Below are positions 37,866 through 45,810 of a stretch of 64,000 nt of DNA, piece after piece. The first letter of the stretch is position 1. Each line of letters begins with the position of its first letter. This DNA is from Betaproteobacteria bacterium (GTDB lineage: Bacteria; Pseudomonadota; Gammaproteobacteria; Burkholderiales; Rhodocyclaceae), in the NCBI GenBank assembly GCA_016234745.1, contig JACRAR010000004.1, forward strand, positions 17,381 through 81,380. Direction: 5' to 3'. Both the position numbers and the translations under genes were made by a program. The notes under the pieces are model-generated. The model did not search any database. It saw only the letters and a list, made by a program, of their open reading frames with translations, and was not told the origin of the DNA.

Positions 37866-39473
37866 ATGTTCAACAAACAGGCAGCGTTTCTCGTCGTCGA
37901 TGACCTTGAAGCCATGCGCCAGGTCACGGCATCCCAGTTGCGTACGTTGGGCGTCAGCAACATCGTGACCGCCAATAGCGCTGCGGAAGCCTTGCGTTTG
38001 CTGCGCAAGCAGAAAGTGGATATCGTGCTTTCGGACTGGAACATGCCCGGCATGACAGGACTGGAACTGCTGCGCACGATCCGCGCAGACACGGGCCTGG
38101 CGCGCTTGCCTTTTGTCATGGTTACAGCCGAGGCTGATCGCGGCCGTGTTGCCGAAGCCATTGCCAGCGGTGTTAGCGGCCTGCTGGTCAAGCCATATAC
38201 CGCGGAGAGTCTTGGCGCACGAATCGAAAAGGCGCTGGCTCCGCAGTTGCGACCAGCAACACCGCAGCAGGAACAGCCTCTGGCCGTGGCTCCGGTGCCC
38301 ATCCCGGTGGCTGCCCCGGACGCGGTCGCCGATCCAGCGACCCCTGTTGCAGAGGAGCCCATTCGCTCCACCATTCTGGTGGTGGATGATGCCCCCGCCA
38401 ATCTGCACCTGCTCCTGAACATGTTCAAGGATGCGTATCGCGTGCGGGTTGCGCAAAGCGGCGAGAAGGCCCTGGAAATATGCCAATCGGACAATCCTCC
38501 GGATCTGGTGCTGCTCGATATCATGATGCCTGGCATGGACGGCTTCGAAGTTGCCCGGCGCATGCGGGAGCATCCTTCCTCGGAAATCATTCCGGTGATC
38601 TTCGTCACCGCGATGACCGGGAATGATGCACGCCTGAAGGGACTGGAACTGGGCGCGGTGGACTTCGTGACCAAGCCCATCGATCCCGAGGTGCTCAAAC
38701 CGCGGGTGCGCAATTTTCTGCGCTACGTCGAATTGCACAAGCAGTTGCAGGCCAGCTACGACGGCATGTTCGAGACGGCACGCTTACGCGAGGATGTCGA
38801 GCGCATTACTCGCCATGACATCAAGGGACCACTCGCCGGCGTGATCGGCCTGGTCCAGTCCATGACGGACGACGATACGTTGAACCGCAAACAGCAGCTC
38901 GAGAAGCTTCGCATGATCGAGGAGACCGCGCTGCAGGTGCTCAACATGATCAACCTGTCCGCGGAACTCATCAAGATCGAGACCGGCAGCTTCAAGCTTG
39001 ATCCACAGCCGGTTCAGATAGGGGACATCCTGCGCCGCATCGTCAAGATGTCGCGCGCAAGTTTCGCCGAGAAGCGCATTACCGTCGCTGCCGATATCTA
39101 CGAACCTGATGGAAGGACGGTGGTGCAGGTGTTGGGTGATGCCATGTTGTGTTATTCGATGTTTCAGAATCTGATCAAGAATGCCTGTGAAGCCGCTCCG
39201 GAAAATAGTCGGGTAACCATCGCCATGGCTGATGAAACCCCGCTGCGCATCGTGATCCAGAACAAGGGGGCCGTCCCCGCCGAAATTCGCGAGCGCTTCT
39301 TCGACAAATTCGTTACCCACAACAAACAAGGCGGGACCGGCCTCGGAACGTATTCGGCCAAACTGCTTGCGGAAGCGCAATACGGGACGATAGCGTTGAA
39401 GGTCAGCGATCAGGAGAACCAGACAACCATCACTGTGACATTACCCCGATACTCTGGCACTATCGGCAGATGA
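37866..39473 (+). CDS. REC-REC-histidine kinase
   Basis: 535 residues. Receiver 1 has D57 (IVLSDWNMPGMTG); a Pro/Ala-rich linker (about 126-165) leads to receiver 2 with D218 (LVLLDIMMPGMDGF); then a dimerisation helix with H317 in TRHDIKGPLAGVIG and an HATPase domain (NLIKNACEAAPEN, GTGLGTYSAKLL). GGAAGGA lies six bases before ATG 37866; an in-frame GTG at 37863 is too close to it. Receiver-first kinases pass signals between systems. In this operon it may take phosphate from the hybrid kinase or feed back on it. Confidence 0.88.
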   Translation: MFNKQAAFLVVDDLEAMRQVTASQLRTLGVSNIVTANSAAEALRLLRKQKVDIVLSDWNMPGMTGLELLRTIRADTGLARLPFVMVTAEADRGRVAEAIASGVSGLLVKPYTAESLGARIEKALAPQLRPATPQQEQPLAVAPVPIPVAAPDAVADPATPVAEEPIRSTILVVDDAPANLHLLLNMFKDAYRVRVAQSGEKALEICQSDNPPDLVLLDIMMPGMDGFEVARRMREHPSSEIIPVIFVTAMTGNDARLKGLELGAVDFVTKPIDPEVLKPRVRNFLRYVELHKQLQASYDGMFETARLREDVERITRHDIKGPLAGVIGLVQSMTDDDTLNRKQQLEKLRMIEETALQVLNMINLSAELIKIETGSFKLDPQPVQIGDILRRIVKMSRASFAEKRITVAADIYEPDGRTVVQVLGDAMLCYSMFQNLIKNACEAAPENSRVTIAMADETPLRIVIQNKGAVPAEIRERFFDKFVTHNKQGGTGLGTYSAKLLAEAQYGTIALKVSDQENQTTITVTLPRYSGTIGR

Positions 39474-39635
39474 CGGCGAAACGCCGGCCAACCGCAGTTC
39501 TTCCCCAAGTCAAAACTCGTTTCACCCTATGTCTTGAACCAGCAGGAACAGTCAGTAGCTTGGTTTGTTTGAGCGGCTGCAATTGGTTGAGTACGTAACG
39601 TTCCGATCCCCGAATATGCTAGTATGAAAAACAGC

Positions 39636-39716
39636 GGGGATACGGCAGCCTCCCCGACGCACAGACGCTTCAAGCGTCCAAGGTCTGCTCCGATTCGGTT
39701 CGACTCCGAGGAGGGG
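39636..39716 (+). promoter_or_regulatory. Structured 5' leader of chrA, three hairpins
   Basis: Three consecutive hairpins precede the GTG start: GGGGA/TCCCC (39636-39640 / 39651-39655); GACGCT/AGCGTC (39664-39669 / 39673-39678); and CTCC plus TCGG pairing with CCGA plus GGAG (39688-39698 / 39706-39713), whose 3' arm includes the ribosome-binding GGAGGGG. The third would hide the Shine-Dalgarno sequence. CAGAC (39662-39666) can also pair with GTCTG (39683-39687), an alternative to hairpin 2. No Rfam class recognised. Confidence 0.4.
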
Positions 39717-39718
39717 TT

Positions 39719-41083
39719 GTGGACACAGCAGACACACAAGAAGCGCGCATAATCAAACAGCCACCAACGGCAGTCCCGTTTGTTGAGGCGTTCTACTTCT
39801 GGCTGAAGCTTGGCTTTATCAGCTTTGGCGGACCGGCCGGCCAAATTTCAATCATGCATCAGGAATTGGTTGAACGCCGTCATTGGATTTCCGAACGGCG
39901 CTTTCTGCATGCCCTCAATTACTGCATGGTTCTGCCTGGTCCGGAAGCCCAGCAACTGGCCACCTACATTGGATGGTTAATGCATCGCACCTGGGGCGGC
40001 ATCATTGCCGGCGTCTTGTTCGTTCTGCCTTCACTGGCCATCCTGATTGGCCTGTCTTGGGTTTATATAGCTTTCGGCGAAGTAACGATCGTTGCCGGCT
40101 TGTTCTACGGGATAAAACCTGCCATTACAGCCATAGTCGTCCAGGCTGCATACCGCATTGGGTCGCGGGCCTTGAAGAACAATATTCTTTGGATCCTGGC
40201 CGCCGCATCCTTTGTCGCCATCTTTGCCCTGAACGTGCCGTTTCCAGCGATAGTTGCTGTCGCGGCTTTGATTGGCCATGTTGGAGGGCGGATTGCGCCT
40301 GACACGTTCAAGACAGGCGGCAGTCATGGTGCCGGAAAAGCATCCTATGGTCCCGCACTGATTGACGACAATACCCCGACGCCCGCACATGCGCTGTTTA
40401 CGTGGAACCGTCTGTCAAAAGTATTTCTTGCAGGTGGAATGCTTTGGGCTGTACCCATGGTTCTGCTGACCTTGCTCTATGGTTGGGAGCACACGCTGGT
40501 GCAGATGAGTTGGTTTTTCACCAAGGCGGCCTTGCTCACTTTTGGCGGAGCATATGCTGTGCTGCCTTATGTCTATCAGGGCGCCGTTGACCACTATGCC
40601 TGGCTGACCGGTGCGCAGATGATTGATGGCCTGGCCCTGGGCGAGACGACTCCTGGTCCCTTGATCATGGTGGTGACATTTGTCGGTTTTGTCGGCGGGT
40701 ATGTCAAAGCCGTTTTTGGACAGGACGAACTATTCCTTGCCGGAACGACAGCGGCGATCCTGGTCACCTGGTTTACGTTTTTACCCTCCTTCATCTTTAT
40801 CCTTGCCGGCGGTCCGCTGGTCGAAACCACCCACAACGACCTCAAATTTACGGCCCCCCTCACGGCCATCACAGCAGCGGTAGTCGGTGTCATTCTGAAT
40901 CTGGCCATGTTCTTCGGCTACCACGTCTTGTGGCCATCAGGATTCACCGGGCAGATCGACTGGATTTCCGGTTTAATTGCCATCGGTGCGACGCTGGCGC
41001 TATTTCACTTCAAACGCAATGTCATCCACGTCATTGCTGGATGCGCTTTGCTGGGTCTTGTCATCAAGACGGTGATGACATGA
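39719..41083 (+). CDS. chrA: Chromate transporter, long-chain ChrA family
   Basis: 454-residue inner membrane protein with the two homologous CHR halves: first KLGFISFGGPAGQISIMH, CMVLPGPEAQQLATYIGW; second KAALLTFGGAYAVLPYVYQ, GLALGETTPGPLIMVVTFVGF. About ten to twelve membrane segments. Long-chain ChrA proteins export chromate using the proton gradient. GTG start with a strong GAGGAGG just upstream. No chrB regulator lies nearby, which makes the structured leader a candidate control element. Confidence 0.92.
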   Translation: MDTADTQEARIIKQPPTAVPFVEAFYFWLKLGFISFGGPAGQISIMHQELVERRHWISERRFLHALNYCMVLPGPEAQQLATYIGWLMHRTWGGIIAGVLFVLPSLAILIGLSWVYIAFGEVTIVAGLFYGIKPAITAIVVQAAYRIGSRALKNNILWILAAASFVAIFALNVPFPAIVAVAALIGHVGGRIAPDTFKTGGSHGAGKASYGPALIDDNTPTPAHALFTWNRLSKVFLAGGMLWAVPMVLLTLLYGWEHTLVQMSWFFTKAALLTFGGAYAVLPYVYQGAVDHYAWLTGAQMIDGLALGETTPGPLIMVVTFVGFVGGYVKAVFGQDELFLAGTTAAILVTWFTFLPSFIFILAGGPLVETTHNDLKFTAPLTAITAAVVGVILNLAMFFGYHVLWPSGFTGQIDWISGLIAIGATLALFHFKRNVIHVIAGCALLGLVIKTVMT

Positions 41084-41205
41084 AGCGCAGGATTCCAATG
41101 TGAACTAATTGCGCTGATACATTATCTTCCAATACGCGCCTGTTCGTCAGTCAGCCCATGAAGGCACTCGGATCGCAAAATCTTCGCGCATCATGCTGAC
41201 GCGCC

Positions 41206-42126
41206 TTAGCGTGCGGAGGGCAAACCGAAACTTCCCGCCAGATCGTGAGTAATCGGTTCGAAAACAGCCGCCTTGAACATGAGCATGCGAAAAAAGAAAA
41301 AGCCGACCAGCATTGCCAGCAACGCGAACAATTCCACCAAGCGCAACGAACCTGCGACAGCAAGCAGCGCCGCCGGCAACACCAAGCCAAGAATCACTAC
41401 CAGATTGCGAAAGCTGGCCGCGTACTCGCCCCTCACCAGCAGATCAACGGAAAATGCGCCGCCTTTGGACTTGCCCTTGGCGCGGAGGAGGATGGCGACA
41501 ACAACGGCCAGATCGACCAGAAGCATCGTCAGCGCCAGTGTCGATAGCGTAGCCCGCTGCCCCTCGCTCAGCACGCCCCAGCCCACGGCAAGCGCGGCCA
41601 AGGCGCCGGCTGTCAGCGCGTAGCAGAAGCTCGCGACTGGCACCAGTGGGCTGGCCCACAGCGTGAAAGCCTCTGAGTCAGACATGGCCATACCCTGGTA
41701 GCACATCACCACCAGGGCACCCGCCACCGCCAGGTAGGCGATCGCTTGGCCCAACGCGGCGGGCAGTCCGAGGGTGGCCTCGAGACCGAAGCTGCGATTA
41801 ACGACGTGCAGCACGCCAAAGCCGATCAGCAAGCCAATGGAGATGGCGCCACGACTGATCCAGGAACGATCCGGACGCAGAATCGCCCGCCAGGATCTGC
41901 CCGGCACGCCCATATGGGCCAGATGGAAATAGGGCTTTAACGTGCCCGTGATCGCCAGCCCGAGAATCATGCCGGAAAGCAAGTCGAAATAGAACGACAC
42001 CAGGAACAGGCCGGTACCGACTTCTGCGGAGAAGAAGGCAATGGCCATCGAGGTATCCCAATACCGCTGGAAGCGGTAACCCAGTTTGAAGGAGTTGCCA
42101 ACCAGGCCAGTACTCGTTTGTATCAT
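41206..42126 (-). CDS. NrfD/DmsC-family membrane anchor subunit
   Basis: 306 residues, eight to nine membrane helices, NrfD-like quinone-interacting anchor. It is the last gene of a three-gene operon after the Mo subunit and the ferredoxin, 40 bp downstream of the latter. Conserved NrfD-type segments include the N-terminal AIAFFSAEVGTGLFLVSFYF and TLKPYFHLAHMGVPGRSWRA. The anchor passes electrons to the quinone pool. In phenylacetyl-CoA:acceptor oxidoreductase the equivalent is PadD; in DMSO reductase it is DmsC. Ends facing chrA. Confidence 0.85.
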   Translation of the reverse strand: MIQTSTGLVGNSFKLGYRFQRYWDTSMAIAFFSAEVGTGLFLVSFYFDLLSGMILGLAITGTLKPYFHLAHMGVPGRSWRAILRPDRSWISRGAISIGLLIGFGVLHVVNRSFGLEATLGLPAALGQAIAYLAVAGALVVMCYQGMAMSDSEAFTLWASPLVPVASFCYALTAGALAALAVGWGVLSEGQRATLSTLALTMLLVDLAVVVAILLRAKGKSKGGAFSVDLLVRGEYAASFRNLVVILGLVLPAALLAVAGSLRLVELFALLAMLVGFFFFRMLMFKAAVFEPITHDLAGSFGLPSAR

Positions 42127-42166
42127 CGTCGTCCCACCCCAAATAGTTGATCGTTGATTGCCATGT

Positions 42167-42781
42167 TCAATCGACGTAATAGACCTTCGGCTTGGTGTTC
42201 TTTTCCGGTAACGGCTGACGGCCGTTGCGTTCGCGGATCAAGACACTGGGAGCACTGTTCGGGTCATCCAGATCGCCGAAGATACGGGCGTTGGTCGGAC
42301 AAGTCACCACACAAGCGGGGTTGAGACCGGCGTCGACGCGTTCGCTGCAGAAGTCGCACTTGACCGCAGTTCCCGCCGTGTAGCGGCCATAGCCCTGCTG
42401 CTCGAACGGCGTGAGTTCCCCCGTGCCGAACAGACCTGTCGTCAACGCGTCCTTGGTCAGCATGGTGCGCATGTCGTAGGGACAGGCCACTGCGCAACTG
42501 CTGCAACCGATGCACTTCTGGTCATCCACCATGACGATGCCGTCGGCGCGTGTGTATGTGGCGCCACTTGGGCATACCTTCTCGCACGGTGCGTCCTCGC
42601 ACTGATTGCAGATCGTCGGTATGTACACCCGCTTGACGCCCGGATACTCACCGTATTCGTGGCTGAGGGTGCGGGTAAAGAACACCCCATCCGGCACGGA
42701 ATTTTCCTGTTTGCAGGCCACCACGCAGGCGTTGCAGCCGATACAGGCCTTGAGGTCAAAGACCATTCCCAATTTAGCCAT
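42167..42781 (-). CDS. Four-cluster ferredoxin subunit of a molybdoenzyme (DmsB/PadC-like)
   Basis: 204 residues with four cysteine clusters: CIGCNACVVACKQEN, CNQCEDAPCEKVCP, CIGCSSCAVACPY and CDFCSERVDAG...CVVTCPT, the DmsB/PhsB/NrfC arrangement. It carries electrons between the Mo subunit and the membrane anchor. No Tat signal. The ATG shares one base with the stop of the Mo subunit gene (TGATG), so the two are translationally coupled. Confidence 0.93.
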   Translation of the reverse strand: MAKLGMVFDLKACIGCNACVVACKQENSVPDGVFFTRTLSHEYGEYPGVKRVYIPTICNQCEDAPCEKVCPSGATYTRADGIVMVDDQKCIGCSSCAVACPYDMRTMLTKDALTTGLFGTGELTPFEQQGYGRYTAGTAVKCDFCSERVDAGLNPACVVTCPTNARIFGDLDDPNSAPSVLIRERNGRQPLPEKNTKPKVYYVD

Positions 42782-45408
42782 CAGTGTTGCCCTCCCTTGC
42801 CTTCGGCTTTCTGGATGGAGTCGACAAAGTCATAGACGGTCGAGCCCTGCTTGAGGAAATCGGGCCAGTCGTTGAGTTTCGTGAGCTTCACCCGGCAGCT
42901 TGTTTCGGGCTGGCCGGTTGCGCCATCGGTATTGCGCATGTCATAGGGAAGCATGTCGTTGAAATGTCCGCCCGACATCAGCACTGAGCGGTTCTCGTTC
43001 TTGGTGCGAGACAACGAGTTGGAGACGCCCAGAGTTTCGTGATGCATCGCTTCGGTCGTGGTGAGACGGCCGTAAAGGCGGCCATAGGGGGATTCGACCA
43101 GGACGATGTCGCCGTCGGCGAAACCCAGTTTCTGCGCCGTGCCGCGGTTCAGCAGCAGGCCGGTGTGCACCGGGTCGCGGTAGGTAATGTCCTTGAGCCA
43201 GGGATTGCTGAGGCCCTCGCCGAAGTTCATCTGGATGTCCTTGAAGGTGATGGCATAGAGGTTGTATTCCTTCGGTTCGAGATGAATCGGATCGAGCACC
43301 GTGGTCGGCAGCGGCTGATAGTCGTCGAACGGCCACTCGTCGCGGAACGGCACTTTGGCGTCTTCGAACTGTTGGCGCAGCGTCTCACGCTGATGCACCA
43401 GGTCTTCAATGTAGAACAGCAGGCGCATGCCTTCCCACGGGCGGTAGAGCTTGTCGAGGCGGCGCTCGGTGGAAGAGTGGCCGTGCTCCATGTACCACTC
43501 GATCGGCTTGTCGTTCCAAAGCAGGCCAACGCGTTCGGCGATGTCGCGGTCGGTGTATTTCTTGCCGGGTTCAAGCATGAGGTGCGGCTTCTGCACAAAC
43601 CCCAGAATCATGTTGATGACTTCGTTGTACTGGTCCAGCACGCCGAGACGCTCGGACAGTTCGAAGAAGATTTCCTCTTCGCTCTTGGTATCGTAGATGG
43701 GCGCCGTGATGGGCTGACGAAAGCAGATGCCTTCGGTGTACGGCGGTTCGATCATTGTGCCGTTCCAGGTTTCCAGGTAATCGTTGGAGGGCAGAATGAT
43801 GTCGGCGAAATCGGTCATCTCGGTCGGGATGACGTCGACACAGACGATGAAGCGCATCTCGCGCAGGAATTGCAACCACTTGTCACGCGGTCCCTGGATC
43901 GCCCACACCGGGTTGGAGTGGCAGTTCACCAGGACGTCGGGCTTGAAGGTTGAACCGTACTTCTCCGGCTCCAGGAAGGAGAGCATGTTGAGGTGCGGCG
44001 GATGGACGCCGACCGGGAAAAAGCCGGCCAGGTGGTACTCGTTGGGCGGCCACGAAAAGGCGGGCATGGGGCCGAGCTGGTGCGGCGTGCCGAGCATCTG
44101 TCCGCATTCACCGGGCTGGCAGTGATTGTTGTCGACACAGCCGTCGGTAAGGGTCACGCCGCAGCGGCCGCCGGGATGGTCGATATTCCCGACCAGCATG
44201 TTGACCAGCTGAAAGGCCTGATTCGTCATCATGCCGGTCTTGTGTCCCTGGGCGCCGCGGTAGTAGTTGTAGGCGGCGGGACGCAGTGGCACGGTGCGTC
44301 CGTCGGGCAGTGTGATGGTTGCACCGATGCGCGCTTCCTTGGCAAATTCGCGCGCGATGCGGCGCACGGTCGCGGCAGGCACGGTGGTGATCTTCTCCAT
44401 CGCCTCCGGAGAAGCATCCCTGAGAATGTCCTTATAGACCTGAAAGGCGGGGCGGCAGTTCACGCCATTGACGACATACTCCCCGTCCAGCGCAAGATTC
44501 TCGTTTTTCAGTGTCGCATCGTTCCACGGCTTGGCGCTGTTGGACGCGGTATCCCAGACATAGATCTGCTTGTTGGCGTCGCGCACGAAGCGCTGGTCGG
44601 GCCCCACCAGGTAAGGCGCGTTGGTGTCCTTGCGCAGGAACGCGTAATCGCACAATCCCTCGGTCACCAGGACATGGCTCATGCTCATCGCGAAATGGCG
44701 GTCGGTGGCGGGACGAATCGGCACCCACTCTTCGGCCTTGGCGCCAGCGATGGACATGCGCGGCTCCACCGCCACCACTTTCATGCCGCGCTCGACGCGC
44801 GCCTTGGCCACCCAGTGCGACGCTGCCGCCGCGTGCAAATGCGAGGAGAAACCGTCGCCAGCGCCATTGCTGATCCAGTAATTGCAATGCCTGGCGTCGT
44901 TGACTGCGCCGAAGGTGGAATGAACGTAGCCGTTGAGCGGGTGGTAGGCCCCTCCGCACATGGTGCCGCCGGACTGGTAGAAGTTGCGGGTGCCTAGCGC
45001 CAGCGGCCAATTCCAGATATGCATCTTCTGGAAATCTTCCAGCGAAGGCATGATCTTGCGCGGATCTTCATCAAGCGACTTCTTGATTTCGCGCGCCGTG
45101 ATCGCGAAGGCCTCATCCCAACTAATCGGCTCCCATTTCGGATCAATACCCGGTCCCTTGACTGGATTGGTCCGGCGCAACGGCTGCTTGAAGCGTTGCG
45201 GATCGTAGTGGCGCATGATGCCAGCATTACCCTTGGGGCACAGCTTGCCGGCATTCGACGGATTGGTTGGATCTCCTTCGATCTTGTTGATAACGCCATC
45301 GTCGGTAACGTGCACCCGGGTTGAACAGGAATGCAGGCACATCTTGCAGGTCGACTTAATCCATTTCCCCTGCTTCAGGGAGTTTTGCTTGGATTGTAGG
45401 TTGCTCAC
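42781..45408 (-). CDS. DMSO-reductase-family molybdopterin oxidoreductase, candidate phenylacetyl-CoA:acceptor oxidoreductase large subunit
   Basis: 875 residues from a GTG at 45408 with a perfect GAGGAGG seven bases before it; the longer frame to 45555 is unsupported. The [4Fe-4S] motif CKMCLHSCS...LCPKGNAG stands at residues about 20-60, then the two-MGD-binding core (LVNMLVGNIDHPGG, GECGQML) and a C-terminal beta-barrel. No Tat leader, so the active site is cytoplasmic. With the ferredoxin and NrfD genes and iorAB next door, PadB (phenylacetyl-CoA to phenylglyoxylate) is the best-fitting function; thiosulfate or other reductase activity cannot be excluded from sequence alone. Confidence 0.75.
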   Translation of the reverse strand: MSNLQSKQNSLKQGKWIKSTCKMCLHSCSTRVHVTDDGVINKIEGDPTNPSNAGKLCPKGNAGIMRHYDPQRFKQPLRRTNPVKGPGIDPKWEPISWDEAFAITAREIKKSLDEDPRKIMPSLEDFQKMHIWNWPLALGTRNFYQSGGTMCGGAYHPLNGYVHSTFGAVNDARHCNYWISNGAGDGFSSHLHAAAASHWVAKARVERGMKVVAVEPRMSIAGAKAEEWVPIRPATDRHFAMSMSHVLVTEGLCDYAFLRKDTNAPYLVGPDQRFVRDANKQIYVWDTASNSAKPWNDATLKNENLALDGEYVVNGVNCRPAFQVYKDILRDASPEAMEKITTVPAATVRRIAREFAKEARIGATITLPDGRTVPLRPAAYNYYRGAQGHKTGMMTNQAFQLVNMLVGNIDHPGGRCGVTLTDGCVDNNHCQPGECGQMLGTPHQLGPMPAFSWPPNEYHLAGFFPVGVHPPHLNMLSFLEPEKYGSTFKPDVLVNCHSNPVWAIQGPRDKWLQFLREMRFIVCVDVIPTEMTDFADIILPSNDYLETWNGTMIEPPYTEGICFRQPITAPIYDTKSEEEIFFELSERLGVLDQYNEVINMILGFVQKPHLMLEPGKKYTDRDIAERVGLLWNDKPIEWYMEHGHSSTERRLDKLYRPWEGMRLLFYIEDLVHQRETLRQQFEDAKVPFRDEWPFDDYQPLPTTVLDPIHLEPKEYNLYAITFKDIQMNFGEGLSNPWLKDITYRDPVHTGLLLNRGTAQKLGFADGDIVLVESPYGRLYGRLTTTEAMHHETLGVSNSLSRTKNENRSVLMSGGHFNDMLPYDMRNTDGATGQPETSCRVKLTKLNDWPDFLKQGSTVYDFVDSIQKAEGKGGQH

Positions 45409-45810
45409 ATCGTTCCTCCTCTGAAATTCAATTTGGTTGTTGCTTACCGCTACGGCCGCCAGAGTCTCACGGAGTGCTTCTGGATTCCCAATCAGAGCCG
45501 TTGCCGGATTGCAATTACGTATAGCGTTCCTGCCGAAAATATCCAACCTGCGCAAACCGATTACTCGAGCAACAATACAACAAACGCGGATATTTTAAAT
45601 ATAAAGTATATGACGGTATTATTTGAAAGGTTTGGGAATTAGTCAACACTTTTTAATTCAATCTACTTGCGGGTAGCCGCATAAGACGCCGCCGCGGACA
45701 TGGATACGTTGGTCATCCGCAACGGTTGATTTTTTGTCGCGCATAATCAAGAGCATGGCCCATGCATACAATATAGCGACTCGATTAGGCAAGGCCCCGA
45801 GGCTGTCCAT
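45409..45810. other. Intergenic region between the molybdoenzyme operon and iorB
   Basis: 402 bp, strongly AT-rich around 45580-45660. It holds the promoter listed separately for the molybdoenzyme operon and the 3' end of the iorAB transcript. No gene seen. Confidence 0.5.
45618..45646 (-). promoter_or_regulatory. Candidate sigma-70 promoter of the molybdoenzyme operon
   Basis: On the minus strand, -35 TTGACT (45646-45641), 17-bp spacer, -10 AATAAT (45623-45618). An overlapping TAATAC gives a 19-bp spacer. It lies about 210 bp upstream of the GTG at 45408 in an AT-rich stretch. Confidence 0.45.

Noticed and set aside
39636..39720. A tRNA-Sec-like gene before chrA: loop CTTCAAG gives anticodon TCA and TTCGACT looks like a T loop
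   Set aside because: The sequence after the T arm (GAGGGGTTG) does not pair with the expected 5' acceptor region (AGCGGGGA), there is no CCA end, and the last part overlaps the chrA ribosome site. Treated as a structured leader.
43039..44997. Two long plus-strand frames (304 and 334 codons) across the molybdoenzyme gene
   Set aside because: Antisense shadows; the minus frame is a continuous molybdopterin oxidoreductase with strong start signals.
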